From: Sorangium cellulosum
GTDB taxonomy: Bacteria; Myxococcota_A; Polyangia; Polyangiales; Polyangiaceae
Direction: 5' to 3'
NCBI RefSeq assembly: GCF_004135735.1
Contig: NZ_CP012670.1
Location: 9,681,501 to 9,745,500 of the forward strand
Length of the DNA: 64,000 nucleotides
Shown piece after piece: positions 48,090 to 58,850 of this stretch. Each line of letters opens with the position of its first letter. Positions within the stretch are counted from its first letter, which is position 1. The position numbers were made by a program, and so were the translations under genes. Below the pieces are notes generated by a model, which did no database searches, was not told the DNA's origin, and saw only the letters and a program-made list of their open reading frames with translations.

Positions 48090-50727
48090 GCCGCCGCAGC
48101 GCATCGGCGAGCACCATCACCGCGGCGCCCCCGGGCAGCCACAGGAGCCACGCCGGCGCCACCGGGGCCATCGCGAAGAGCCGGTTCAGCCCGGGCACAT
48201 AGAGGAGCGCGATCGCCAGCGCGACCTCGACCGCGAGCCCCGCGGCCACCCACGGGTTCGACCAGAAGGCGAGCCGCTCCCGGAGAGGCCCGTCGCGCTG
48301 CGCGAACAGACACCCGATCTGGCCCGAGACGATCCCGACGAAGGTCATCGTCGCCGCCTCGCGCTCCAGCGCACGAAACGGCTCGAGCGGCGCGAACGGT
48401 CTCCAGCCGTGCGCCCAGTGAAAGCCGAGGTACGCCATCACGCCGAGCAGCGCCTCGACGGCCCCGTAGAGGAAGAAGGTCCGCAGCGCGAGCCCCCGGG
48501 TGAGGATCGGCCTGCGGGGCGGCTCCGGGGGGACGTGCAGCGCCGCGGGCGACGCCGCCTCCACGCCGAGCGCCAGCGCGGGGAGCACGTCGGTCCCCAG
48601 GTCGATCGCGAGCACCTGCACGATCGCCAGCGGGAGCGGGATCGGGAAGAAGATGTAGAGGAGGAACGGCGCGAGCTCCGCGACGTTGCTCGTGAACACG
48701 TAGCTCACGAAGCGGCGGATGTTCTGCTTGATGGCCCGGCCTTCCTCGATGGCCGCCACGATCGTGGCGAAGTTGTCGTCGGACAGGATGATGTCCGCCG
48801 CCTGCTTGGCCACCTCCGTGCCGCGCAGCCCCATGGCCACGCCGACGTCGGCGGCGCGCAGCGCGGGCGCGTCGTTCACGCCGTCGCCGGTCGCCACGAC
48901 GACCTCGCCGGCCCGCCGCAGCGCCTGCACGACCCGGAGCTTCTGCTCCGGCGTCGTCCGCGCGAGGATCGCGTCGGCCCCGAGCAGCTCGAGCAGCGCC
49001 CGGTCGTCCATGGCGTCGATCTCCGGCCCTTCCACCAGGCGGTCGGCCGCGGGGAGCCCGATGGCGGCGGCCACCGAGCGCGCGGTCGCGGGGTGGTCGC
49101 CCGTCAGGATCACGACCCGCACGCCCGCGCGCCTGCAGGCCGCGATGGCCGCCGGGACCTCCGGCCGCGTCGGGTCGTGCAGACAGACCAGGCCGAGGCA
49201 CGTGAGCGGGCCGCCGGCCTCCCTCACGGCGAGCAGGAGCACGCGCTCGCCGCGCTCGGCCGCGCTCGCCACCGCCTCGTCGAGGCCCGCGGGCGCCGGC
49301 GCGCCGGTCAGCGCCACGACCGCCTCGGGCGCCCCCTTCACGAGCTCCCGCGTGGCGCCGCCCGCCGCGCACGTCACCGCCATGTAGCGCCGGCGCGCGT
49401 CGAACGCGACGTCGGCGACCCGCGGCCAGCGGGCGCGCGCCTCGGCCAGGTCCACCCCGCCGGCCGCGGCCCAGCGCGCGAGGGCCACGTCCACCGGATC
49501 GCCCTCGGGATCGCCGCCCCCCGGCGCGGGGCGCGCGTTGTTGCACAGCGCGGCCGCGAGCCGCGCCGCCCGCTCCGCGTCCGGGGGCGCGCCGCGCGCG
49601 GGCGTGAAGCCGCGCACCGACAGCGCGTTCTGCGTGAGCGTCCCCGTCTTGTCCGTGCAGATGGTCGTCACCGAGCCGACCACCTCGACCGCGGAGAGGC
49701 GCCGCACCGGCGCGCCGCGGGCCGCCATGCGCTGCGCGCCGATCGCGAGCGACACGCTGAGCGTCGGCAAGAGCCCCTCGGGCACGAGCGCCACGATGAC
49801 GCCGATCGCGAACGTGAGCGCGCCGAGCGGGCCGACGCGGTGGAACGCCTGCGCGAGCACCAGCGTGGCGGCGCCGGCGAGCACCGCGACGACGGCGGTG
49901 ACGCGCGAGAGCTGCGCGACCTGCCGCTCGAGCAGCGAGCCTTCGCGCTCGCCCTGCTCGAGGAGCCGCGCGATCTCGCCCGCGGCGCTCTCCGGGCCCG
50001 TCGCGAAGACGAGCGCCTCGCCCGAGCCGGTCACCACGGAGGCGCCGCTCGGGAGCAGGCTCGGGAGCGCGAACGCCTCGGCGCCGCGCGCGCCGCGGCC
50101 CGGCCGGGCGACCGGCGCGGCGTCGCGGTCGACGGGGACCGTCTCGCCCGTGAGCATCGAGAGATCGATCGACAGGCTGTCCGCGCCGAGCAGGACGCAG
50201 TCGGCCGGGACGAGCTCGCCCGCCGAGAGCCGGACCACGTCGCCCGGGACGAGCTCGCGCGCGGGCACGCGCCGCTCGACCCCCGCCCGAACGACGCGCG
50301 CGCGCACGGCGACACGGCGCATCAGGCTGCTCACGACCTGCTCGGCGCGGTGCTCCTGGACGAACGCGAACACGCCGTTGAGCACGACGACGGCGACGAT
50401 GGCGAACCCGAGCTCCGGGGCGCCCGCGGCGAAGGCCAGGCCGGCGCCGAGCCAGAGCAGCAGCGCGAGCGTGTGCGTGAGCTGCGCGAGGAGCGTCCGG
50501 AGGGGCCGTGATCGCCTGGGCGGCGTGGGCTCGTTGTCGCCATGAGCGAGCCGCCTCTTCGTCGACTCGGCCTCTGACAGGCCGCCCGGCGCGGAGCGCA
50601 ATGCCTGGATCCGGCCCTCGACGGGGAGCGCGGCGAGCGCCGCTGGATCGAGGCGCGCCCGCGCGGCGGTGTCGTGCGGCGATCGTGGTCGCCCGGCCGC
50701 GGCGACGGAGGGAGATGGTCGATTCAC
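48016..50727 (-). CDS. Cation-transporting P-type ATPase (P2 type, CtpF/Ca-ATPase-like)
   Basis: 903 residues from the proposed GTG at 50727. The cation ATPase N-terminal domain (GGLSEAESTKRRLAHGDNE) leads into membrane helices. The actuator loop has MLTGETVPVDR, the helix 4 ion site reads ALVPEGLLPT, and the phosphorylation motif is CTDKTGTLTQN (D359). These are followed by ILTGDHPATA, ATGDGVNDAPAL and a six-helix C-terminal membrane domain. The PEGL helix 4 sequence and overall layout match P2-type ATPases such as M. tuberculosis CtpF (similar length). The transported ion cannot be fixed. The start is uncertain because the frame stays open far upstream and no strong ribosome site is present. 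Confidence 0.94.
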   Translation of the reverse strand: MNRPSPSVAAAGRPRSPHDTAARARLDPAALAALPVEGRIQALRSAPGGLSEAESTKRRLAHGDNEPTPPRRSRPLRTLLAQLTHTLALLLWLGAGLAFAAGAPELGFAIVAVVVLNGVFAFVQEHRAEQVVSSLMRRVAVRARVVRAGVERRVPARELVPGDVVRLSAGELVPADCVLLGADSLSIDLSMLTGETVPVDRDAAPVARPGRGARGAEAFALPSLLPSGASVVTGSGEALVFATGPESAAGEIARLLEQGEREGSLLERQVAQLSRVTAVVAVLAGAATLVLAQAFHRVGPLGALTFAIGVIVALVPEGLLPTLSVSLAIGAQRMAARGAPVRRLSAVEVVGSVTTICTDKTGTLTQNALSVRGFTPARGAPPDAERAARLAAALCNNARPAPGGGDPEGDPVDVALARWAAAGGVDLAEARARWPRVADVAFDARRRYMAVTCAAGGATRELVKGAPEAVVALTGAPAPAGLDEAVASAAERGERVLLLAVREAGGPLTCLGLVCLHDPTRPEVPAAIAACRRAGVRVVILTGDHPATARSVAAAIGLPAADRLVEGPEIDAMDDRALLELLGADAILARTTPEQKLRVVQALRRAGEVVVATGDGVNDAPALRAADVGVAMGLRGTEVAKQAADIILSDDNFATIVAAIEEGRAIKQNIRRFVSYVFTSNVAELAPFLLYIFFPIPLPLAIVQVLAIDLGTDVLPALALGVEAASPAALHVPPEPPRRPILTRGLALRTFFLYGAVEALLGVMAYLGFHWAHGWRPFAPLEPFRALEREAATMTFVGIVSGQIGCLFAQRDGPLRERLAFWSNPWVAAGLAVEVALAIALLYVPGLNRLFAMAPVAPAWLLWLPGGAAVMVLADALRRLILRAAGRPSATAARTPGWRPGAP

Positions 50728-50949
50728 ATCCGCGGGCCTCGGCCGGCGAGAGGCAAGCGTCGGTCCGGCGCGTGACGGCGGGATTTCCACCTGCGCGTGC
50801 GCCGCGAGGATCGGTCGAGGCGAGCTGCCCGCGGCCCTGGGCCGAACGCCGGGGAACGCGAACAGATCGACTTCGTCGAACAGTATCGTCGCCAATCCGC
50901 CGCAGCGGTCCTTCCAGGCGCTTGAAGCACATGGGATACTTGATGGCTC

Positions 50950-53103
<2,154 letters not shown>

Positions 53104-53214
53104 TACGTTGTCACCCGGGCGGCCGGGACCCCTGGTGACACTCCCGTGCTGCCAGCAAGACCCCGCGCCGGCACGGGCGTTGCGTGGCCGCTGACCGCTG
53201 GGGGGGAGGCGAGC

Positions 53215-55002
53215 ATGCAGGCGCCCAGGCCGATCAAGAAGCTCCGCGGCGCGGGGGAGCCGCCGCCGAACCTCGCCGACTACACGGAGGCGCGCCGCCG
53301 CTTCTCGTGGGCCGAGGCGCGGGCCGAGCTGAGCGGGCTGCCCGGCGGGCAGGGGCTCAACATCGCTCACGAGGCCGTCGACCGCCACGCCGCGGGCGCG
53401 CGCAGGGATCACGTCGCCATCCGCTGGCTCGGCAAGGACGGTGAGCGGGTGGACGTGCGCTACGGCGAGCTCGCCGAGCGCACCGCCCGCTTCGCCGGCG
53501 CGCTCGCCGGCCTGGGGGTCCGGCCAGGAGATCGCGTGTACTCGCTGCTCGGCAGGACACCGGAGCTCTACGTCGCCGCGCTCGGCGCGCTCAGGCACCA
53601 GGCGATCTTCTGCCCCCTGTTCTCGGCCTTCGGCCCCGAGCCGCTCCGCGCGCGGATGAGCATCGGCGAGGCGCGGGTGCTCGTCACCACGTCGCGGCTC
53701 TACGCGCGCAAGGTCGCGCCCCTCCGCGGCGAGATGCCGTGGCTCGAGCACGTGATCCTCGTGGACGGCGAGGCGCCGGGGACGCTCTCCTACGAGAGGT
53801 TGCTCGACGGCGCGCCCGCCGTGACGCGCATCCCGCCGACCGATCCGGATCAGCCGGCCCTGCTCCATTTCACGAGCGGGACGACCGGCACGCCGAAAGG
53901 CGCGCTCCACGTCCACGCCGCGGTGTTGATGCACCACGTGACCGGGAAGCTCGCCCTCGACCTCCACCCCGAGGACGTCTTCTGGTGCACCGCGGACCCA
54001 GGGTGGGTGACGGGGACGTCGTATGGCATCCTCGCGCCGCTGACGAACGGCGTCACCCTGGTCGTGGACGAGGCCGACTTCGACGCCGAGCGCTGGTACG
54101 AGATCCTCGAGCGCGAGCGCGTCACGGTCTGGTACACCGCGCCCACCGCCATCCGGATGCTCATGAAGGCCGGCGAGGCGCCGCTCCGGGGCCGGGATCT
54201 CGGCGCGCTGCGCTTCCTGGCCAGCGTGGGCGAGCCGCTGAACCCCGACGCGGTGCTGTGGAGCGACGAGGTGCTCGGCCGCCCGTTCCACGACGGCTGG
54301 TGGCAGACCGAGACGGGGGGGATCATGATCGCCAACTTCGCCTCCATGGAGGTGCGCCCGGGCTCCATGGGGCGCCCGCTGCCCGGCGTGGACGCGGCGA
54401 TCGTCCGCCGCACGCCCGACGGGGGCGTCGAGGTGATCGAGCAGCCCGACGTGGAGGGGGAGCTCGCGTTGCGGCCCGGCTGGCCGTCGATGTTTCGCGC
54501 CTACTGGAACAACCCCGAGCGTTACGCGAGGTGCTTCGCGGGAGGCTGGTACCTGACCGGCGATCTCGCCCGGCGGGACGAGGACGGGTATTACTGGTTC
54601 GTCGGGCGCGACGACGATGTCATCAAGAGCGCCGGGCACCTCATCGGGCCGTTCGAGGTGGAGAGCGCGCTGCTCCTGCACCCGGCCGTCGCCGAGGCCG
54701 CCGTGATCGGGCGGCCGGACCCGATCGCCGGAGAGATCGTCAAGGCGTTCGTCGCGCTCAAGCCCGAGCACGCCCCGTCGCCGGATCTCGAGCGGGAGAT
54801 CGCCGGCTTCGCGCGCAAGCACCTCGGGCCGGCCGTCGCGCCGCGCGAGATCGCCTTCACCGGATCCGTGCCGCGGACGCGCAGCGGCAAGATCATGCGG
54901 CGGCTGCTCCGGGCGCGCGAGCTCGGCCTCCCCGAGGGCGACCTGTCGATGCTCGAGGCCGGGGCGGGCGCGACGGGCAAGGCCGGGGACGAGGCGCCGT
55001 GA
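53215..55002 (+). CDS. acsA: Acetyl-CoA synthetase (acetate-CoA ligase, AcsA type)
   Basis: 595 residues. It activates acetate to acetyl-CoA through acetyl-AMP. Adenylate-forming motifs are intact: TSGTTGTPKG (A3), WWQTETGG (A5, with the Trp that restricts the pocket to small acids), YLTGDLARRDEDGYYWF (A7), GRDDDVIKSAGHLIGP (A8) and RTRSGKIMRR (catalytic Lys). Length and motif spelling are closer to the roughly 570-residue B. subtilis AcsA type than to the 650-residue Acs type. The start at 53215 has GGGAGG six bases upstream. It follows the kinase gene by about 110 bases on the same strand. Confidence 0.94.
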   Translation: MQAPRPIKKLRGAGEPPPNLADYTEARRRFSWAEARAELSGLPGGQGLNIAHEAVDRHAAGARRDHVAIRWLGKDGERVDVRYGELAERTARFAGALAGLGVRPGDRVYSLLGRTPELYVAALGALRHQAIFCPLFSAFGPEPLRARMSIGEARVLVTTSRLYARKVAPLRGEMPWLEHVILVDGEAPGTLSYERLLDGAPAVTRIPPTDPDQPALLHFTSGTTGTPKGALHVHAAVLMHHVTGKLALDLHPEDVFWCTADPGWVTGTSYGILAPLTNGVTLVVDEADFDAERWYEILERERVTVWYTAPTAIRMLMKAGEAPLRGRDLGALRFLASVGEPLNPDAVLWSDEVLGRPFHDGWWQTETGGIMIANFASMEVRPGSMGRPLPGVDAAIVRRTPDGGVEVIEQPDVEGELALRPGWPSMFRAYWNNPERYARCFAGGWYLTGDLARRDEDGYYWFVGRDDDVIKSAGHLIGPFEVESALLLHPAVAEAAVIGRPDPIAGEIVKAFVALKPEHAPSPDLEREIAGFARKHLGPAVAPREIAFTGSVPRTRSGKIMRRLLRARELGLPEGDLSMLEAGAGATGKAGDEAP

Positions 55003-55074
55003 GCGCGCTCCACGCGGGAGCGCGGCGGTGGGGCGCCGCGCGCGACGCGCCGGGGATCACCGGACGGCGCCGGC

Positions 55075-55635
55075 CTACCTCCGCTGCCCTCGCGCGCCCG
55101 GCGCCGGCGTCGCTCGCTCCATCCGGCGGCCGAACTCCTCGTCCTCGGTGTCCGCCTCGGCGTCGGCCTTGGTCATCTGGACCCGGCCCGGGATGTGGTT
55201 CGGCGGCGAGTAGATCGTGAGGATCTTCAGCGGGGTCGCGCCGGCGTTGACGAAGTTGTGGACCGTCCCCGGCGGCACGAAGACGACGTCCCCCTGGTTG
55301 AACGGGGCGGCCTCGCCGCCCATGACGACGCGGCCGCTGCCCCCGGCGCAGAACAGGATCTGCTCCACCCGCTCGTGCCGCTCCTCGCCGACGTCGCCGC
55401 CGGGCGGGATGCTCATGACCACGATCTGCATCCTGTCCTTCGTGTAGAGCACCCTGCGATACGCGGTGTTGCTGCGCGCGAGCTGCAGGATGTTCGCGTG
55501 GTAGGCGCGCCCGCTCGGCTCACCCCGGGTGAACGCCCCCTGGGGCGCGGCCTTGCCCCCGTGCGCGCAGGCCGAGAGGCCAGCCGCCATCATCCCCGCG
55601 AAGACCAGCTTTCTCGACCAGCGCACGTCGACCAT
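55075..55635 (-). CDS. Cupin-domain lipoprotein
   Basis: 186 residues. The N-terminal lipoprotein signal has lipobox LSAC (hydrophobic core LVFAGMMAAG), so the protein is probably anchored in the inner or outer membrane. A single cupin barrel follows: PPGGDVGEERHERVEQILF (motif 1 with His and Glu) and PFNQGDVVFVPPGTVHNFVN (motif 2 with His), consistent with one metal site. The C-terminus is acidic then basic. The substrate or ligand is unknown. Upstream, GGGAGGGGGG serves as ribosome site for the ATG at 55635. The gene is convergent with acsA. Confidence 0.88.
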   Translation of the reverse strand: MVDVRWSRKLVFAGMMAAGLSACAHGGKAAPQGAFTRGEPSGRAYHANILQLARSNTAYRRVLYTKDRMQIVVMSIPPGGDVGEERHERVEQILFCAGGSGRVVMGGEAAPFNQGDVVFVPPGTVHNFVNAGATPLKILTIYSPPNHIPGRVQMTKADAEADTEDEEFGRRMERATPAPGARGQRR

Positions 55636-56029
55636 GGAACACCCCCCTCCCGCGTGGCAGCGGCCGCGCATGACCTCTTCGCAGCCGGGCCACGGCGGCG
55701 ATCGCGCCGATCGCCTCGCGTCCGCCGCGTCGCCGGCGGCGAGCGCTCGTGAGGCCGGCGCTTCCTCGCGGGAGAACATAGGTCCACCGGTCGAGACCGC
55801 CAGCCCGCGCCGGCGGGCGAGCCCCGCGTCGCCTGGCTCGATGACCGGGAATCCGTTCGCGCGCGGGACGCCGCTCTCGAGGCGCTCCGGCTCGACCGGG
55901 CGAGGGTGAGTTTCCCGCGATCCCACCGGCGCCATGCCGCGCCTACCGGCGGACATGCGCCGGCGCTACGTCCTCGGGCGCGCCCCGGCGGCGTCGGGCG
56001 ACGGCCAGCGCGCACGAGGGGGGGAATCC
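55636..56029. other. Divergent intergenic region, cupin gene and DUF981 gene
   Basis: 394 bases with no convincing gene. An in-frame extension of the right-hand gene (from 55934) exists but has no ribosome site and is Arg-rich, so I treat it as non-coding. No clear promoter hexamers were seen. Confidence 0.4.
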
Positions 56030-56620
56030 ATGTACATCAACTATCTCACGCTGGCGCTCGCCACCGCGGCGTCGGCGCTGACGCTCGGGGCCGTCTATCT
56101 CCTCGGCGCGCCCGCCGCCGGCGACGCGCAGGGCCGTCGCCGCGGCTTCGCCTGGGCGTTCGGCGCGGCCGGGCTCCTCCTGCTCATCACGGGGCTCCAC
56201 CTCGTGCTGACCTGGCCCATCCCGGGCGGGTACAACATCGTCTTCGGGGAGCCGCTCGCTTATTTCGGGACATTGCTCGTGATCGGCGCGCCGGCGCTGT
56301 GGCTGGGCGAGCGGCTCGGCCCCTTGCTCCTGCTCGGGGCGGCCGGGGGCGTCATCAACCTGGTGCTCGCGTGGGCCCTCCTGCGGCACGGGATGACGCA
56401 GAATCCGGCGCTCGCCGCGGCGATGTACGCCGCGAGCGGCCTCGGGCTCCTGATCGCGCCGGCGATGGACAGGTCGGCGCTGGCGAGGCGCGCGGCAGGT
56501 GCGCTGTTCGCGGCCTCGGCGGCGCTGTTCGCCCTGTTCGGCCTCGCCGCCTACCTGAAGCACCCCGCCGTCGAGTCGTTCGGAAAGTGGGTGCCGATCG
56601 AGATGCGCTCGTGGCGATAG
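56030..56620 (+). CDS. DUF981-like multi-spanning membrane protein
   Basis: 196 residues with six or so hydrophobic helices, beginning MYINYLTLALATAASALTLG and containing WPIPGGYNIVFGEPLAYFG, a stretch I recognise from DUF981 family membrane proteins (function unknown). The C-terminus KWVPIEMRSWR is polar. The start at 56030 is preceded by GAGGGGGGG. The gene ends five bases before a very large palindrome. Confidence 0.75.
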   Translation: MYINYLTLALATAASALTLGAVYLLGAPAAGDAQGRRRGFAWAFGAAGLLLLITGLHLVLTWPIPGGYNIVFGEPLAYFGTLLVIGAPALWLGERLGPLLLLGAAGGVINLVLAWALLRHGMTQNPALAAAMYAASGLGLLIAPAMDRSALARRAAGALFAASAALFALFGLAAYLKHPAVESFGKWVPIEMRSWR

Positions 56621-56625
56621 CGCCG

Positions 56626-56755
56626 CGCCGGCGGGAGGTGGCCTCGTCCGGGGGGCTCCCCTCCGGGGCTTGCGTTCCGGCGGGCCTATTGATTGGCCCG
56701 CCTGCACTCCAGCCCCTCCGGGGAGCCCCCCGGACGAGGCCACCTCCCGCCGGCG
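56626..56755. repeat. 130-bp near-perfect palindrome between convergent genes
   Basis: The outer arms 56626-56661 and 56720-56755 are perfectly complementary over 36 bp. The inner arms 56679-56686 and 56695-56702 pair over 8 bp around an 8-base loop (tattgatt). The intervening 17-base segments pair only partly (10 of 17). Overall 54 of 61 positions pair. It lies between the stop of the DUF981 gene and the stop of hsp20, so it could act as a bidirectional transcription terminator, though there is no T-run, or be a small mobile palindromic element. Confidence 0.93.
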
Positions 56756-56780
56756 GGCCTCGCCCGCGCGTCACGGCCGC

Positions 56781-57320
56781 TCAGGCGGCCTTCTTGCCCT
56801 CGCCCTTCTTGCCCTCGGCCGGCGCCTCGGCGCTCGGCGCGCCGGTCGTCTTGATCGAGATCTGCTTCGACTGGACGCTGGCGGCCTTGGGGACGGCGAT
56901 CTCGAGCACGCCGTGCTTCAGCTCGGCCTGGATCTTGTCGAGATCGGCGCTCTCGGGCAGCGTGAACGTGCGGCTGAAGCTGCCGTACGAGCGCTCGTAC
57001 GTGTAGTAGCGCTCGCCCTCCCGCTCCTCTCGCTCCTCGTCGCGCTTGCCGCTGATCGTGAGCTGGCGCCCGCTCAGCGAGATGTCGACGTCACTCTCCT
57101 TCACGCCGGGCAGGTCGGCCCGGAACACGAAGCGATCTTTCGTCTCCTTGAGATCGATGTCCGGCGAGAACCAGCCCTCCGGCTGACGGAGCCGGGCGAG
57201 GGGCTCCATCTCCGCGAACGGATCCCACTGGAGCATGTCGCGCATCATGCGCTCCGGGTCGAGCGCGCGCATCATCGACGCGGCCCTACGAGGCTCCCGC
57301 CAACGGGACAGCAATGCCAT
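56781..57320 (-). CDS. Small heat shock protein, Hsp20/alpha-crystallin family
   Basis: 179 residues. This ATP-independent holdase chaperone has an alpha-crystallin domain at about residues 50-145, with WFSPDIDLKETKDRFVFRAD, DLPGVKESDVDISLSGRQLT, ISGKRDEEREE and GVLEIAVPKA (the conserved GVL). The C-terminus ends in a Lys/Gly/Ala-rich tail (GKKGEGKKAA). The start at 57320 has an excellent AAGGAGGT ribosome site five bases upstream, and the longer open frame is not used. No CIRCE element was seen upstream. A groEL relic and a DisA_N gene follow on the other strand. Confidence 0.96.
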   Translation of the reverse strand: MALLSRWREPRRAASMMRALDPERMMRDMLQWDPFAEMEPLARLRQPEGWFSPDIDLKETKDRFVFRADLPGVKESDVDISLSGRQLTISGKRDEEREEREGERYYTYERSYGSFSRTFTLPESADLDKIQAELKHGVLEIAVPKAASVQSKQISIKTTGAPSAEAPAEGKKGEGKKAA

Positions 57321-57542
57321 GAATGACCTCCTTCGCTCACCGAGCAGCCTTGAGCAGCCCTTCGTGCCATCCGGCCACGGGCAGAGCCTCGCAGGGCTCG
57401 TGCCGCTGTTGCCGGAGGAGAGATGTGCAGGATCCGTGCTCACGACGCGTGTGCCGGCCGGGACAGGGCGTGGCGCGCGCGGGTGAGCCCGCGCCCCCGT
57501 GACGCCCTCCGCGCCGGGAGCCCGCGGAGATCGCTGGCCCTC

Positions 57543-57734
57543 GGGTTGCATCCGGAGGGCAGCCACACGAGCGATCTCGTCGAATCGGGCATCGTCGATC
57601 CGACCAAGGTGGTGCGCGTCGCGCTCGAGAACGCCGTGGCGGTGGCGAGCGTGCTGCTGTTGACGGAGGCGACCATGACCGATGTCCCCGAGCCGGCGAT
57701 GAAGGAACGGGCGGTCGCGCCGCCGCTCGAATGA
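57543..57734 (+). pseudogene. groEL C-terminal fragment (chaperonin relic)
   Basis: The frame ending at 57734 reads DLVESGIVDPTKVVRVALEN followed by AVAVASVLLLTEATMTDVPE, which matches the last 50-60 residues of GroEL (the conserved GIIDPTKVTR...ALQNAASIASLLLTTEA). The rest of the roughly 540-residue chaperonin is missing: upstream of about 57540 the frame has no chaperonin similarity. The C-terminal tail (AMKERAVAPPLE) is not the usual Gly-Met repeat. It ends 20 bases before the next gene. This is probably a remnant of a deleted groEL copy. It might be a short expressed peptide, but no ribosome site supports that. Confidence 0.85.
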
Positions 57735-57753
57735 GCGTAGAGTCGGCGGCGCC

Positions 57754-58659
57754 ATGGTGGGCCTCCACGATGATCCGCCGAGCGCGCCCACGGAGCTCCA
57801 GATGCAGCTCCTGCACGCCGCCGCGTCGATCGGGCGGCTGCCGCTGACCCGGCGCGTTCTGTACATGGGCGACGTGCCCTTTCCGGCGGAGCTCATCGAC
57901 GCGACCCTCCGGGAGAAGCTGGTGCACGTCGTCTCGCGCGCGCCGCTCCGCGACGCGCTGCTCCAGCGCGCGGAGCGCGCGGTGTGCGTGCCCGGCTACG
58001 CGATGGGGCGACAGGACAAGCTCAAGCTGGCGCTCATCGGCGCGACGACGCGGGGGTACGTCCAGCAGGGAGATCGGGTGATCGGGCTCGTCGGCCCGGG
58101 GCCGCAGGCCTATCCGGACACCCTCCTCGTCACGGAGCTGGACCAGACCGCCCGGGAGGCCACCGTGTTCGGCGAGATCGGCGGCGGCCGGGTGGATCCC
58201 GCCGTGTTCGAGGCGATCGTCGAGCTCGCGCTCGAGCTCGGCATCGAGGGCTGGGAGGGGCACGCGCTCGGCGCGATGTTCGTCATCGGCGACGTGGAGC
58301 GGGTGATGGCCGGATCGCGGCAGCTCACGATCAACCCGTTTCGCGGCTACAGCGACGCCGAGCGCGACCTCGCCGATCCGGCCGTGCGCGAGGCGCTGCG
58401 CGGCTTCTCCACCCTCGACGGCGCGTTCGTGGTGCGGGAGGACGGCGTCGTCGTCGCCGCGGCCAGGTACCTGGAGTTCCCCGCGCGGACCGACATCCAG
58501 ATCCCGCTCGGGCTCGGGTCGCGCCACGTGGCCGCCGCGCTCGTCACGGCGGCGACCGACGCGATCGCCGTCGTGGTCTCGCAGGCGACCGGCAACGTCC
58601 GGGTGTTCCGCCGCGGCGCCGCCGTGCTGGAGCTCCCGCCGGGCCACCGGCGGATCTGA
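57754..58659 (+). CDS. DisA_N-type diadenylate cyclase-like protein
   Basis: 301 residues. An N-terminal domain of about 190 residues precedes a DAC (DisA_N) domain at the C-terminus, with DGAFVV (D222) and a GSRHVAA motif (R257-H258-V259). The later loop reads VSQATGNVRVF. The order resembles archaeal DacZ enzymes, which make c-di-AMP from two ATP. Canonical enzymes carry RHRAA and a Glu-rich S-E-E-T-G loop. Here the second Arg is Val and the loop reads SQATG, so activity is uncertain. The start ATG at 57754 has only a weak ribosome site. Confidence 0.8.
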   Translation: MVGLHDDPPSAPTELQMQLLHAAASIGRLPLTRRVLYMGDVPFPAELIDATLREKLVHVVSRAPLRDALLQRAERAVCVPGYAMGRQDKLKLALIGATTRGYVQQGDRVIGLVGPGPQAYPDTLLVTELDQTAREATVFGEIGGGRVDPAVFEAIVELALELGIEGWEGHALGAMFVIGDVERVMAGSRQLTINPFRGYSDAERDLADPAVREALRGFSTLDGAFVVREDGVVVAAARYLEFPARTDIQIPLGLGSRHVAAALVTAATDAIAVVVSQATGNVRVFRRGAAVLELPPGHRRI

Positions 58660-58850
58660 CCCGACCGCGGCCGCGGCCGGCGCGCTCCTCCCGGGACACC
58701 GGCGCCCGGATCGGTGCGGGGACGCGATGACGCCCCTCCCCGTCGACCCCGGCCGGCGGGTGGCGCCGGCGGCCGCCGGTCACGCCGGCCTCGCGCGTGA
58801 CGGCGGCGGTACGGTCGTTGCTCGATCCAGATCCCCGGAGCCTGCGTGTG

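Noticed and set aside
57320..57400. Sigma-54-like promoter (TGGCACG ... CTGCT) upstream of hsp20
   Set aside because: The GG and GC dinucleotides are 11 bases apart, not 10, and the -12 element matches poorly. A similar near miss occurs at 43512.
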